A stretch of DNA of 64,000 nt. Origin: Clavelina lepadiformis. Its lineage: Eukaryota > Chordata > Ascidiacea > Aplousobranchia > Clavelinidae. The notes below the pieces were generated by a model. It had not been told where the DNA came from, made no database searches, and was given only the letters and a program-made list of their open reading frames with translations. The stretch's first letter is position 1. Each line of letters opens with the position of its first letter. The position numbers were made by a program, and so were the translations under genes. Location of the stretch: NCBI RefSeq assembly GCF_947623445.1, contig NC_135245.1:2301501-2365500 (forward strand). Direction: 5' to 3'. Shown here piece by piece: positions 1-11,436 of this stretch.

Positions 1-1669
1 AATGCGTACCGTTAATTTACCAAATAAGGTAATTACTCTGATGTCTTCGACGCATCCGGCATTTTACGCAGCATACTTTGTTAGGCCCACTCCTAACATT
101 TTAGATTTCAGTATAAAAATCTTTAATCTTATTCAATTTCATCTGCCGAATCGCTCGCTTTCGGTATTGTTCTTTGGCTTAACTAGGCTCTATTGTGTGC
201 TGGTACTTTAGCCTACTGTCGCTATAGACAACAGAGGGCCTTTTTGTCTATATTTTTATTCTAAATTGAATTGAAAATTGAACTCTAAATGTCTAAATTG
301 AACGTTTGGCATTTTATGTTGCTGGTATGACATTTGGCATCTTAGCATAAACGTGCGTGGGCAAAAATTTACTTAATGCCAAGCCGAATAAGTTGTAAAA
401 TTCTTACTTGGCAGATCTTCTCACATTTTTGTTGGTGTTTCTACTGCAGCAAAGATGCATAATTTTTCTCAACAAATAAGGCAACGTTTTTAGCCAATCA
501 TGTCTCGAACCCAATTAATTATACGCAAACGGTTTTGCCGAACGCTACAAAATGTACTAATGTGACGCCATTCTGCAATTGCGCAAAGCAAAAAAAAATA
601 GTGATCACGAGAATTCTTGGTTTGAATTTCAAAAAGGAAATCTTGCTGCTTTTCTCAACAAAATATAGACGAACGACGAACTAAGGCAGGATAGGGCGCT
701 GGCTGCAAAACAATGCGTCACTTGACACAAAGATGTCCTTGAACACACCACGCCATTGAGCCAGCACCTTGGAAAAGGCCACATGCTCAAAGAGTGAAAT
801 TAATTTACACAAGAAACGGCTTATGCTACACACTCAATATTCCTTAGGTCTTATAAACAAACTCCTATTGTCTGGCCCGTGGAAATGAAAAGCATTATTT
901 GATTAATTAAAATTTAAGATGCAACTTATACAATGCAGTTGCTTGCGTTAAAATATAAAGGTATGCTTAAAGCAAACATACATTATGCGTCACAGGCTGA
1001 AAAGAGATGACAGCCAACCATTTCCTATTTCGGCGTTTCTGACTATGGCTGCTCCAAAAGCATATATAGACAATTTAGTTGCTGTTTCAACCAAGCTTTG
1101 TCTATTTTTGTCATGCATGGATGAAAATAACATCTAACCCCATAACGACAAATGCATGATTTTGTCTGTAATAAACTTATCATTTTCAAGGAAGCACTGC
1201 TTTGAGATAACTTTATCGAATGTACAATAATTCAACAGTTTGGCACGCCATTTAAATTTGCAGGTACAAAAGAATATGCAAAGGTTCTGGCTTGACGTAC
1301 CTGGCACCTGACATTCACCCAAGTCCTGATGGTACGTAAGAATACAAGTGGCGCTGCAATGTTATGGAATATCTGCATTAAATGAAATATTGGTCTGCAG
1401 ATGTGCTGTAGGCTGTATATTAACACCGTTGAAAACTTACTGCATGCAGACAAAGCCTAGAAGCCTTGAATTGGAATTGGACGAAGCCTTAGAATTAGAA
1501 AGAATGGAAAACAGTCTTTCAGGCTTATGTAAATCAATGATGAATAACACATTCAACGTACATCGCCTGGCAAACCTTTCCAGCAAGCTTCTCATGCATT
1601 TAGGAAACGCCCGTTTGCTTAATTAATCGGGAGCGTGACAATTGCGTTTAAGAGCGGCTCAAATTATTG
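1..1669. other. Intergenic, no gene recognised
   Basis: AT-rich sequence upstream of actin 1. Short open frames occur, the longest at 1348-1626 on the + strand with a Glu/Leu-rich stretch, but none has a recognisable domain or a convincing exon structure. Confidence 0.5.
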
Positions 1670-1679
1670 CCTTATATGG
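1670..1679 (+). promoter_or_regulatory. CArG box (SRF-binding consensus)
   Basis: CCTTATATGG is an exact match to CC(A/T)6GG, the serum response factor site found upstream of many animal actin genes. It lies about 350 bp before the actin 1 start codon. I saw no equally good copy near the starts of the divergent actins. Confidence 0.55.
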
Positions 1680-1961
1680 TGATCAATGCTGGCTTCAAAC
1701 CATGCGTAACATGAAGTAGCAGCGGAAACGCTTAGTGATTAGCCAAGCAACAAAAGGCACAACAAGCTTCCTTACTCATCAGAAGCTCCGTGTTTTGTAT
1801 AGGCGGAGGACCTTAAATTTACAGTAGTGTAAAGAGCAGCCTATTCACAGTTTCGATCAAAATGTATATCAAGAAATTAAGCATGGACTGGAAAGTATAG
1901 CCCGAACGTAAACAGTAGAAGCAGGCAGTTATATTGTAATTCCATTTTTTATGATTTGTAG

Positions 1962-3558
<1,597 letters not shown>

Positions 3559-3649
3559 CTTGTAATTGAACTTCGCCAGATTATTATCGATGGAATATGT
3601 AACGTATTTTGTGAAGATGATTAATTACGTCTGGAATGCACTTACTGGC

Positions 3650-3655
3650 AATAAA
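3650..3655 (+). terminator. Polyadenylation signal of actin 1
   Basis: AATAAA about 92 bp after the stop codon, inside the string ctggcaataaa. Nearly the same string follows actin 4, suggesting a shared 3' end. Confidence 0.6.
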
Positions 3656-6077
3656 TAATGAGGAACTTCTGACTGTCTGCTTGAATTTACAGTATATTTT
3701 CAATCCAGCCCTACTCAGTAATATATAGGCCTACAATACACTCACAGGGCCGAGTTTTACGCGGTCTTTTTAGTATCCTAATTTTTAATAACATCAAATC
3801 CTTTGTAATGCAGCCAGCAATTTCTTAACGCTCCAAACATAGTTTATGCCATGAGTAGAGACGAGGAGACAAATACAAGGTATTCCAAAGATGTAGTTTG
3901 CAAACAAATTCCATAAGTGTCAAATTGTGAGCCAAACTGGTGTTTTAATCCTACTTAGATGTTGATTCTTCCTTGGTATTTACACTTCACGATGGGATCT
4001 GTGCTGGCATATTGTAGTCTAGGTGCGTGTTGTCATATCACTACAGAGCGACAGAGCATGTTACTGTATATCCGAATCCAATTCACTTTTCTACTTCAGG
4101 TCTAATTCTTTGTGGAAAACATTCGGATTTTTGTTGGTATAATGTTGAATGTGAGGTTTTACTTAATGGCATATACTGCATTGTTTTTAAACAGCAATTC
4201 CATTTACCAATCTTGGAATATTTATGCATACTTTTAAGTCGTAGTCTCTATAAATATAAGTTTGACAATTTGTGTTGAAACTAAGATAGTTTACATTATA
4301 TGGTCTGTCATAACGTTTTCTACGATACCAAAAGGACTAAATACATACGCAGTAGGCTATTGTTTTTCAATGCAATTTATTAAAAACGTTAACAAGCAGA
4401 AAAAACGTTGTTATAGGCCTAGTTGGTGGTCATGTCGTATGTTCTACGTTAGGCGCTTTTATTTGTGGTCTTCTATTTGTTTGTTGAAAAAAATGTGGGC
4501 ACCGATTCCAACTGCATTTGCTTGCATTAGCATCACATCACGTTCCGAGTGCGTCCGAAAGCTTCAAGCTCCTAATATGACACTGTGGTTACCCGATATT
4601 TCAAGACCATGTCTTTTTTTGGCATGAACCGTGAACAACTGCAACTAGCTATACTCTAAAATTGTTCATTCTAGAAAACGAATGGCGAGGACATTTTGAA
4701 AAGGAATTAATGGTGATCTATACAGAGCTTAATTGCGCCACTTTAAGCAGTTTATTTTCATGTGGAACTGAATTAGAAGCCTAAATTTGGCCTATCCAAA
4801 CTCGCGCACCAATAATTTCCGATGCTTTGAGATAATGTTGTAGAATGTAGAATAAAGACAAAATGACGTCATTACAACTCCCGTCTTAGCTATTTAACCT
4901 GGGAAGTATAATACGAATGCTATGTAACCACAGTGGCACTTTGGTGTTATTGCTGCTAAGATTTGTTGAGTGCAACTGATATCGCATCTAAAAACTGACA
5001 ACGCAGGCAAGCTCACTGATGTTATACCTGCAACTAATTGATTGATTGATCAACAAATAATAGCACTTGATTGATATATTGTCATTGCGATGTGCACAGA
5101 AAAAAATCCAAGCTTTCTAGGAATTAAAACTTGTGCCCAATCAACGGGAAAAAGTTGTCATCGTGAAGGAAATAAAGATTTTGTATCCTATATGTAAAAG
5201 CTTATAATAATCACCAGCAGTTTTTCTAAGGCGATTTTTTTCTGGAGCTATTGGAATTAATACCAGCGATAATTGTCGTTCTTCACTTTACTGATATATG
5301 TTTTTTGGCAAATGGGTGGATAGGTAATTACTATATACACATGCGAATGTTAGTTACCTTATTTCTGGAAGTAAAATTCTGTTACATACACACACATACA
5401 CACAATTTGCATTTATTTTTTGGCAACTCTTTTATCTTGATTTGTTTTGCTGCGTAAACTTCAATACTTGTTTGAACTTCTATTGTAATCTGCACCACTT
5501 TTTGCCATATTTTTTGTCTTTCTTGTTTCGTTTCGTCACTTTTCGCGTTACCAACTTCACAAATGCACAAACGCAGCCGCCGGCTTCCCATGTTGATTAC
5601 ATTTTTGTCGCAATTCTTTCCTAAACTTACGAGTAAAATCAAAGCAGTTCGAGTTTGATTGTTGGCCGGTTAGCAAAGGTATTTTTGTTGACGCTAATAA
5701 TCACCAGTTACTCATGTTTTAGCACAGTTTCAGCGTATACAGGTAAATGCAGTTTTACCATCGCGATGCACTTGCGGTTGTGACTTTGAACTAAGCTTCT
5801 CAGTTTAGTAATTTTAACATAAATTTTGTAGAATTAAGGTGCTTTATGATTTATATAGTTATTACTGTAAACCAACATTCATGCTGGACTCTGCAGCGGT
5901 TCGCTTGTAGTGGAGTAGTTTGAACACCTGCACATAACGCCATAGACTTATCATCTGGTCATAAAATAGTATACGACGTAATAGGAAATAGATAATAGTA
6001 TACGAGTAAATATAGGTAAAACAAAGTGGAAAAATAAGCGTTGTTATAGCCTCTGAAGTATTTTAAAGTATTTCTAT
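3656..6077. other. Intergenic, no gene recognised
   Basis: About 2.4 kb between actin 1 and the LINE at the start of actin 2. It holds a short CA-rich microsatellite (about 5384-5405) and an ATTGATTGATTG run near 5037. The distal part should contain the original promoter of actin 2, but no clear TATA box or CArG box was found just before 6078. Confidence 0.5.
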
Positions 6078-6088
6078 AAGAAATGGAT
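6078..6088 (+). repeat. Left target-site duplication of the LINE
   Basis: AAGAAATGGAT, repeated exactly at 6917-6927. The two copies bracket the retrotransposon fragment, so it entered here and duplicated 11 bp containing the start codon of actin 2. Confidence 0.85.
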
Positions 6089-6127
6089 CTTCTTCGTCTT
6101 TTGAGCGTTTCTTCTTTCCCCAACTAG
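6083..6127 (+). other. Upstream ORF created by the target duplication (14 aa)
   Basis: The left target duplication carries a copy of the actin 2 start, ATGGAT. It now reads into antisense LINE sequence for 14 codons and stops at TAG 6125-6127. If the old actin 2 promoter still works, a ribosome would meet this decoy start before the real one at 6922. It is predicted from sequence only. Confidence 0.5.
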
Positions 6128-6916
6128 ATTTCTGGGCATGACGTCATTAGCCATGTGGTTGTGTATTCGTCCAGTGTTTTCAGACCACGCACACCATGTG
6201 GGGGCCGATGGATTGGGCAGTCATTGATGACGTGGTCTGCTGTCTGCTCTGTGGCACCACACTCGCATCCTGATGAGGGAGCCAGACCCCATTTGTGCAT
6301 ATCTGAGCGAAAAAGTCCGACGCCGGTGCGCAGGCGGTTGAGCCTGACCCAAGCAGGTCTTGCGAGGGACATTCCCGGTGGGTTTGGGTCGGCATCGGCT
6401 ATGAAGTCACGGAGTCTGGAGGTGTTGTTTTGCCACTCCGTGCTCCACATGTGGTTCGTCCAGTGCGCCGCACTTAGTCCAAGGTCTTCTGCGCTACTGA
6501 GTAGCTGTTGTGCGGCCGGCACAAAGGGGTGTCTTGATTTCAGTCGCTGCTTTCCAGATGGTGGTCGCTGGAGTGGGGTATGGAGAAGGTGTTCGGGGTC
6601 CAAAGCGCGGCGAGCGAGAGAAATCATGGCTCCTTTGCGGCGTAGCTCAGCAGGTTGGATGCCTGCAAGGATTGGTAAGTAGTCCGTTGGAGTGGGACGC
6701 AGGCAACCAGTCACAATACGCAGCGCGTCGTTGATGGCGGTGTTGATGTGGCGGGTGTGAGAGCTACGACACCGCACTGGTGCGCAGTACTCGGCGGTGG
6801 AGTGGACAAATGCCAGGGTGGCCGTGCGAAAGGTTTTTGCGCCGGCCCCCCAGCCTGAACCCGCCAGCCGCCTTAGGAGTGCGACGCGCGCAGATAGTTT
6901 ATTGCGCAGTGACTCC
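6089..6916 (-). mobile_element. 5'-truncated Jockey-type LINE fragment
   Basis: A non-LTR retrotransposon 3' end on the minus strand. The open frame (stop at 6124) encodes about 264 residues of the region downstream of the reverse transcriptase core, with the typical STAEYCAPVR-like segment, LRRKGAM, NRLRTGVGLF, HKWGL and a C-terminal zinc knuckle of the form CECGATEQTADHVINDCP. The RT core is missing, as expected for 5' truncation. The 3' end finishes in GACGAAGAAG rather than poly(A). Perfect 11-bp target duplications (6078-6088, 6917-6927) flank it. The frame is unbroken and visibly richer in G and C than its surroundings, so the insertion is probably recent. The frame continues by chance into antisense actin exon 1; that part is not retrotransposon. 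Confidence 0.88.
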
Positions 6917-6927
6917 AAGAAATGGAT
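6917..6927 (+). repeat. Right target-site duplication of the LINE
   Basis: Second copy of AAGAAATGGAT. Its ATG at 6922 is the start codon of the displaced actin 2 reading frame. Confidence 0.85.
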
Positions 6928-8195
6928 GATGTTGCCGCACTCGTTGTAGACAATGGCTCCGGTATGTGTAAAGCCGGTTTCGCCCGAGAAGACTACCCTC
7001 GTGCCGTCTTCCCATCCATTGTCGGCCGACCCCGTCACCAGGTTCGTTTTAAATCCAGGTTGGGATAATAAATTTTGACTAAACCTTTTAATATTTAATT
7101 TAATACATTGTCTGTTTACAGGCCGTCATGGTCGGTATGGGACAGACTGCCAGCTACGTTGGTGATGAAGCCCAGAGCAAGAGAGGTATCCTCACTTTGA
7201 AATATCCTATTGAAAACGGTATTGTCACAAACTGGGACGATATGGAAAAGATCTGGCATCACACTTTCTACAACGAACTCCGAGTTGCACCGGAAGAACA
7301 CCCAGTTTTATTCACAGAAGCTCCGCTTAATCCAAAAGTATCCAAAACGAGTGAATGAATGGGAACTCGATTTCAAAACCTCTGATTTTGTTTTCTTTTT
7401 CGAAACTAATCAAATACATTTTTAGGCAAACAGAAAAAAGATGACTAAAATATTGTTCGAAACCTTCAACACACCAGCTATGCACGTCCCCATTGAAGCT
7501 GCTTTGCCTTTGTACGCATCGGGTCGTACAACAGGTAAAATTATCATTTGAAATGGTTAAAATGCAAGGTTTGATTGCATAATACTTTCGCAGGTATTGT
7601 CTTTGACAGTGGTGATGGTGTCTCTTACACCGTTCCAATCTACGAGGGTTACACCTTTCCCCACGCCATCTTGCGTCTTAACTTGGATGGACGTGACTTG
7701 ACCGATTACCTTATGAATATCTTGACCGAGAGAGGTTACTCTTTCACCACCACCGCCGAACGTGAAATCGTTCGTGAGGTCAAGGAAAAACTCTGCTATG
7801 TTGCCCTTGACTTTGAACAAGAAATGCAAACTGCTGCTAGAAGTAATGAGTCAGAAAAGAGCTACGAACTTCCAAATGGGCAGGTTAGTACATAGTTTGC
7901 TGAAAATATTAACATGTCCTTTATCCAATAAATCCACAGGAAACTTTCCTTATAATTTTGAATTTGTTCTGCCGTGTTTGTGTCGTAATCGGTTTATTTG
8001 TGAAAACTCGGAATCATTTTTACATTTTAGGTTGTCTTTGTAGGAAATCAAAGCTTTCGTTGCCCAGAAGTATTGTTTCAACCTTCCCTTATGAACACTG
8101 CATTTTCTGATGATTACACTGATACTCAAGGAGTTCATGAAATCACTTACAACTCGATCGAATGCTTTGAAATACTTGATTTATCACCTGGCTAA
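6922..8195 (+). pseudogene. Actin 2, truncated actin copy with LINE at its start
   Basis: A close relative of actin 1, with exons 6922-7041, 7122-7337, 7426-7534, 7594-7883 and 8031-8195. The first four keep the actin 1 intron positions, and exon 1 is one codon shorter. Exon 5 gains several residues in the hydrophobic plug region, loses frame similarity after NSI, and stops at TAA 8193-8195. No sixth exon was found, so about 70 C-terminal residues are missing. Other lesions: FAREDYPRA in place of [10 protein letters not shown]73N, Q137E and H161Y, and a weak exon 2 donor (AAAA|GTATCC). An 828-bp LINE separates its coding start from the old promoter. Folding as actin is not expected. It is probably a pseudogene, although its first four exons are open. 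Confidence 0.85.
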
Positions 8196-8494
8196 GATTA
8201 TTTAGCAGAAGACAAAAGGAATGTTTTCGTCCTACACTACTGTATAACCAACGCCAGCGCATCGGTTTTCTCGTATTGTATTCGATACACTGGTGTTTTA
8301 GAGTGATTTAAGTTGCTAGGCGATGTGATTTCAAATTTGCTTTTAACGGTTGGTGTACACTTAGCTATTGACCACCATAGGCAATGTAATCACCATAACA
8401 ACGCTATATATCAACGCCATTAAGCTGGGACACAATAAGCTGTATTTGAATAAATTGAATGAAATAATGTCCGAAACAGGACGTACGCGAACTG

Positions 8495-9222
8495 TAGTTG
8501 GGGTTGGGACCCCAGGATATCCTAATCCAGTTTACCCGGGATTTTAGCCATTTTTCCAATCCCGATCACGGGATTTTTTGTCTTGAAATCCCGAGATTTC
8601 TCAGTTAACGTTTCGGCAGTTCGATATTGCTTGATAATGTGGATTAAATTTGTTTAAATCAGTTTTACAATAGCTAGCCACTTAGATTCGGCACAAAGTG
8701 TTGTCATAGTATTGCCATGCGAGCCATTGGGTAACAAGGGCTGAACAATCGCTTTTATCGCACGGGCTTGGAACTTGTGCACCTAGTTTTAGTTAAACTG
8801 TATTCAAATGCTTGCTACTGGTTCTGACTGAGTCCTGGCAAATTTTAACCAGAATGTCTGATTTTGAAGATGTGAGTTCACAGAGAAAGTCCAAAGTTTG
8901 GCGAAACTGTTCCTACTGCAGAACTAACGTATGGAGTCAACGTACTAACTGAAGTAATGTAACTAAAAACTGTACGGAGCTCTGAAAACCATCAAACATC
9001 AGTTAAGAATGAACGTGCGTTCTCGGCCCTTGGTTATTTTGCCAATAAAATTAGAAATCGTCTTAACAATGACACATATGACGCACTGCTGTTTTTGCGT
9101 CTGTAAGTTTTGTTTTGGTTATATGTGTACATATTTTACTTTGTTAATCCCGAAAAGTTCCGGGATTGTAGGGTGAAAATCCCGGGATTTTAAATTTAGT
9201 TCCGAAATCCCAAACCTAACTG
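8495..9222 (+). mobile_element. Internally deleted hAT transposon relic
   Basis: A short open N-terminal piece starts at 8854 with a BED-finger-like W-x-x-C-x-x-C. A C-terminal piece ends at 9106 and matches the hAT dimerisation domain: NERAFSALG, KIRNRL and ALLFLR. The catalytic middle is absent. The flanks carry repeated CCCGGGATTT motifs in both orientations. The ends form imperfect inverted repeats (tagttggggttggga on the left, cagttaggtttggga read inward from the right). No convincing 8-bp target duplication remains, so the insertion is old or the ends are slightly misplaced. Confidence 0.7.
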
Positions 9223-9681
9223 TAATGCAGGATATTAACCCGGAATTGCATCGAAAGCGATGAATTGATGTCAAAAATATAAACGTTACTGAAGCTGTTG
9301 TTGCAACGGATAAAATTGTCAGTCTGCGTTCAAATCTGAACAAACTTTCAAGGGTGAACGGTTGGTAATTTCATGGCCCGATCAACGTTAAATTTTGCAA
9401 TTTTCAAGAAACTGTCGGACAAATGAGTCTGTTTTGGACTAATGAGAGCACTGGATCGCCTAGATTTTTTTTTCAGGCCGGGAATTACCCTAGCAGTTGC
9501 TGGCGCGTTAAAAACGTCCAGGTACTTAACTTAGGCTAGGCTTGTAATGATAAAATATGAGTTTTTTGGCTCAACATTTTAGTGCTATTGCAGGAGCTAG
9601 AGACATGTTAATTTAGTAGAATTTCATAAAATAATAGTTTAAGGCTTCGAGTAGGGTTTCAAGAAAGTTGTACTGAAATGT

Positions 9682-9830
9682 AGAGGTGGGGGGTCGGTAC
9701 TTTGAAAGTACCGTCGGTAACGGTACCAGTACTTGGCAAAAAATGTACTGACGGTTCCGGTATTCGGACCTATTTTAAAAAAGTAGTTCGGTACTCTGTC
9801 GATACTCGGTACCGGCACTTTTTGTGTAAA
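9682..9830. repeat. Fragment of a second hAT-like element
   Basis: Starts with tagaggtgggg, resembling hAT termini of the CAGAGGTGGG type, and is filled with GGTACCGGTAC-like words in both orientations, as in hAT subterminal repeats. No coding part and no second end were found. Confidence 0.35.
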
Positions 9831-10232
9831 AGATGCTGCTGCAAATGCAATGTTTGCCGCTATTATGCCCCCGGTAAAGGTTACTCCAGATCAAAACATA
9901 TGTGACTTTACTCCCTTGCAATTTTAATTGACATTTTTAGATTTAAAAACATCAACAGATTCTAAAACTAGCATTAAGGGTTAATTAACCCCTTTTTTTG
10001 AAAAGATACTCACAACACAGCATTAGGTCATCGCTATAGTCATTGTGTTAAGGATTAGCACCCATTCATAAGAGCGCAATATCAACAATGGAACTTAGAA
10101 GGCAATAGTAAGATAACAATGGCAGCAAGCAATAGACGAGTCGACCATGACCAGCCATTGAATAGAAAGAAATTGTCTAGTCATGATTCTAAGAGCCCAC
10201 TACTAAGATTCGGGCAAAAGTACCTGTAAGTT

Positions 10233-10241
10233 GAGTTTATA
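10233..10241 (+). repeat. Left 9-bp target duplication of the MULE
   Basis: GAGTTTATA, repeated exactly at 11293-11301. Nine bases is the usual target duplication length for Mutator-like elements. Confidence 0.85.
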
Positions 10242-11292
10242 GGTTTGGTGACACTTAATCACGCGACACTTAATCACGCGACGCTTAATCACCGACACAT
10301 AATCACGCGACATTTAATCACACATTTACAGTATCGGCTACCGATAACTAGGTAACAATGTCATGCATGGGAAATGTAAGCAACTGCACGAAGATAAACT
10401 AAAATCTCGCTTGACAGATAACGGTCAACTGTGTTTTGCACACACAGTTTCAGTGCCTTGTACCGCATTGGAATAGAAGGTTGAGTACCAGCAATTCCTT
10501 GCAGAAACGTTGCACGTTGCATTTGAATGTCTTTTTCAATTCCCTGTATGAAAGTCCGCAATGTCGGGTGGTGGCATTGAAAAAGCACTTGGAGACCAAA
10601 ATGCCAACCTTCGACTGCATTTGTGGTTCTTGCAATGCAACCTGCCCCGGCTTCGTAATGATTCCAACTTTCGATTGGAAAGATGGCTGAGCCGTAGTTT
10701 TCACCACGTCCCGGACGTCGTCTGCCTCTGATATATGTGTGTTCGAAATACGAAAGCAGCTCAGGCATCTTCTCGTGATCGGGCATGCTATCAGCTAAGA
10801 TCAGAAATGACTCGACTACGTCAGAGGAAGGGACCATAGCTAAGGCTGGTAAACACCGAACAGTTGTTCTTAATTCGTCATCAGACTCGTAGTCACATTT
10901 CATGCCAATTTCATTAACTTTGCGCAGGACGCTTTGCGTTAGGTGAAAATAACAACTCCTAACATTTACTGTAAGAAATGCTGTGCGGAAAGCACTTACT
11001 GCGGCAGTCTCAAAATCGAGCAAAACGCATTCCGGTGCAGCAGTGGGGATCATTGTTTTAATTGCATCAAGGATGCGATCGTACGTTGCTCGCGTTTGTG
11101 TTTGTGCTCGCAAGTGATTATGTGTCGCGTGATTAAATGTCGCGTGATTAAGTATCCAAGTCGCGTGATTAAATGTCCTAGTGATTATGTGTCGCGTGAT
11201 TAAATGTCCTAGTGATTATGTGTCGCGTGATTAAGTGTCCTAGTGATTATGTGTCGGTGATTAAGTGTCGCGTGATTAAGTGTCGGTACACC
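10242..11292 (-). mobile_element. Short Mutator-like element (MULE), 1051 bp
   Basis: Defined by exact 9-bp target duplications and inverted termini. The left end begins GGTTTGGTGACACTTAATC and the right end, read inward, begins GGTGTACCGACACTTAATC. Both termini consist of tandem copies of a roughly 15-bp unit, (C)GACACTTAATCACG, with more copies on the right (about 11105-11287). The inside encodes a truncated transposase on the minus strand. The element is too short for a full transposase and is presumably non-autonomous. Confidence 0.85.
10361..11113 (-). pseudogene. N-terminally truncated MULE transposase (250 aa)
   Basis: Open frame with the MULE-domain signatures LLDFETAAVSAF (second catalytic Asp region), CYFHLTQ (C-x2-H), RGRRRPGRG and TTNAVEGWH (catalytic Glu). 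The FLYWCH-type N-terminus and the first catalytic Asp block are absent: the frame starts inside the terminal repeats, so an internal deletion joined the TIR to mid-transposase. The remaining frame has no stop, which suggests fairly recent activity in trans. Confidence 0.85.
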
Positions 11293-11301
11293 GAGTTTAT
11301 A
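11293..11301 (+). repeat. Right 9-bp target duplication of the MULE, overlapping a TATA box
   Basis: GAGTTTATA, followed by AAG. The duplication regenerates TTTATAAAG on the actin 3 side of the element. Confidence 0.8.
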
Positions 11302-11303
11302 AA
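11298..11303 (+). promoter_or_regulatory. Probable TATA box of actin 3
   Basis: TATAAA, 139 bp before the actin 3 ATG. Its first bases belong to the MULE target duplication. Upstream of it all original promoter sequence has been pushed 1 kb away. Confidence 0.45.
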
Positions 11304-11436
11304 GTTGTGTATGAGGCCTCCGGGAAAGTGCAATCAATGTTTAGAGTAAAGTGATAGCAAATTGAAAGAATGACAGATGTGAGCACGCCCCATCACGTTT
11401 CTTAGACATTTCTATTGTGTTCATTTAACCAAAGTA

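Noticed and set aside
1348-1626. Glu/Leu-rich 92-aa frame upstream of actin 1
   Set aside because: No recognised domain, no clear splice sites or promoter, and composition like random AT-rich DNA.
6155-6734. Plus-strand frames of 71-175 aa across the LINE
   Set aside because: Antisense shadows of the GC-rich retrotransposon frame, without independent family resemblance.
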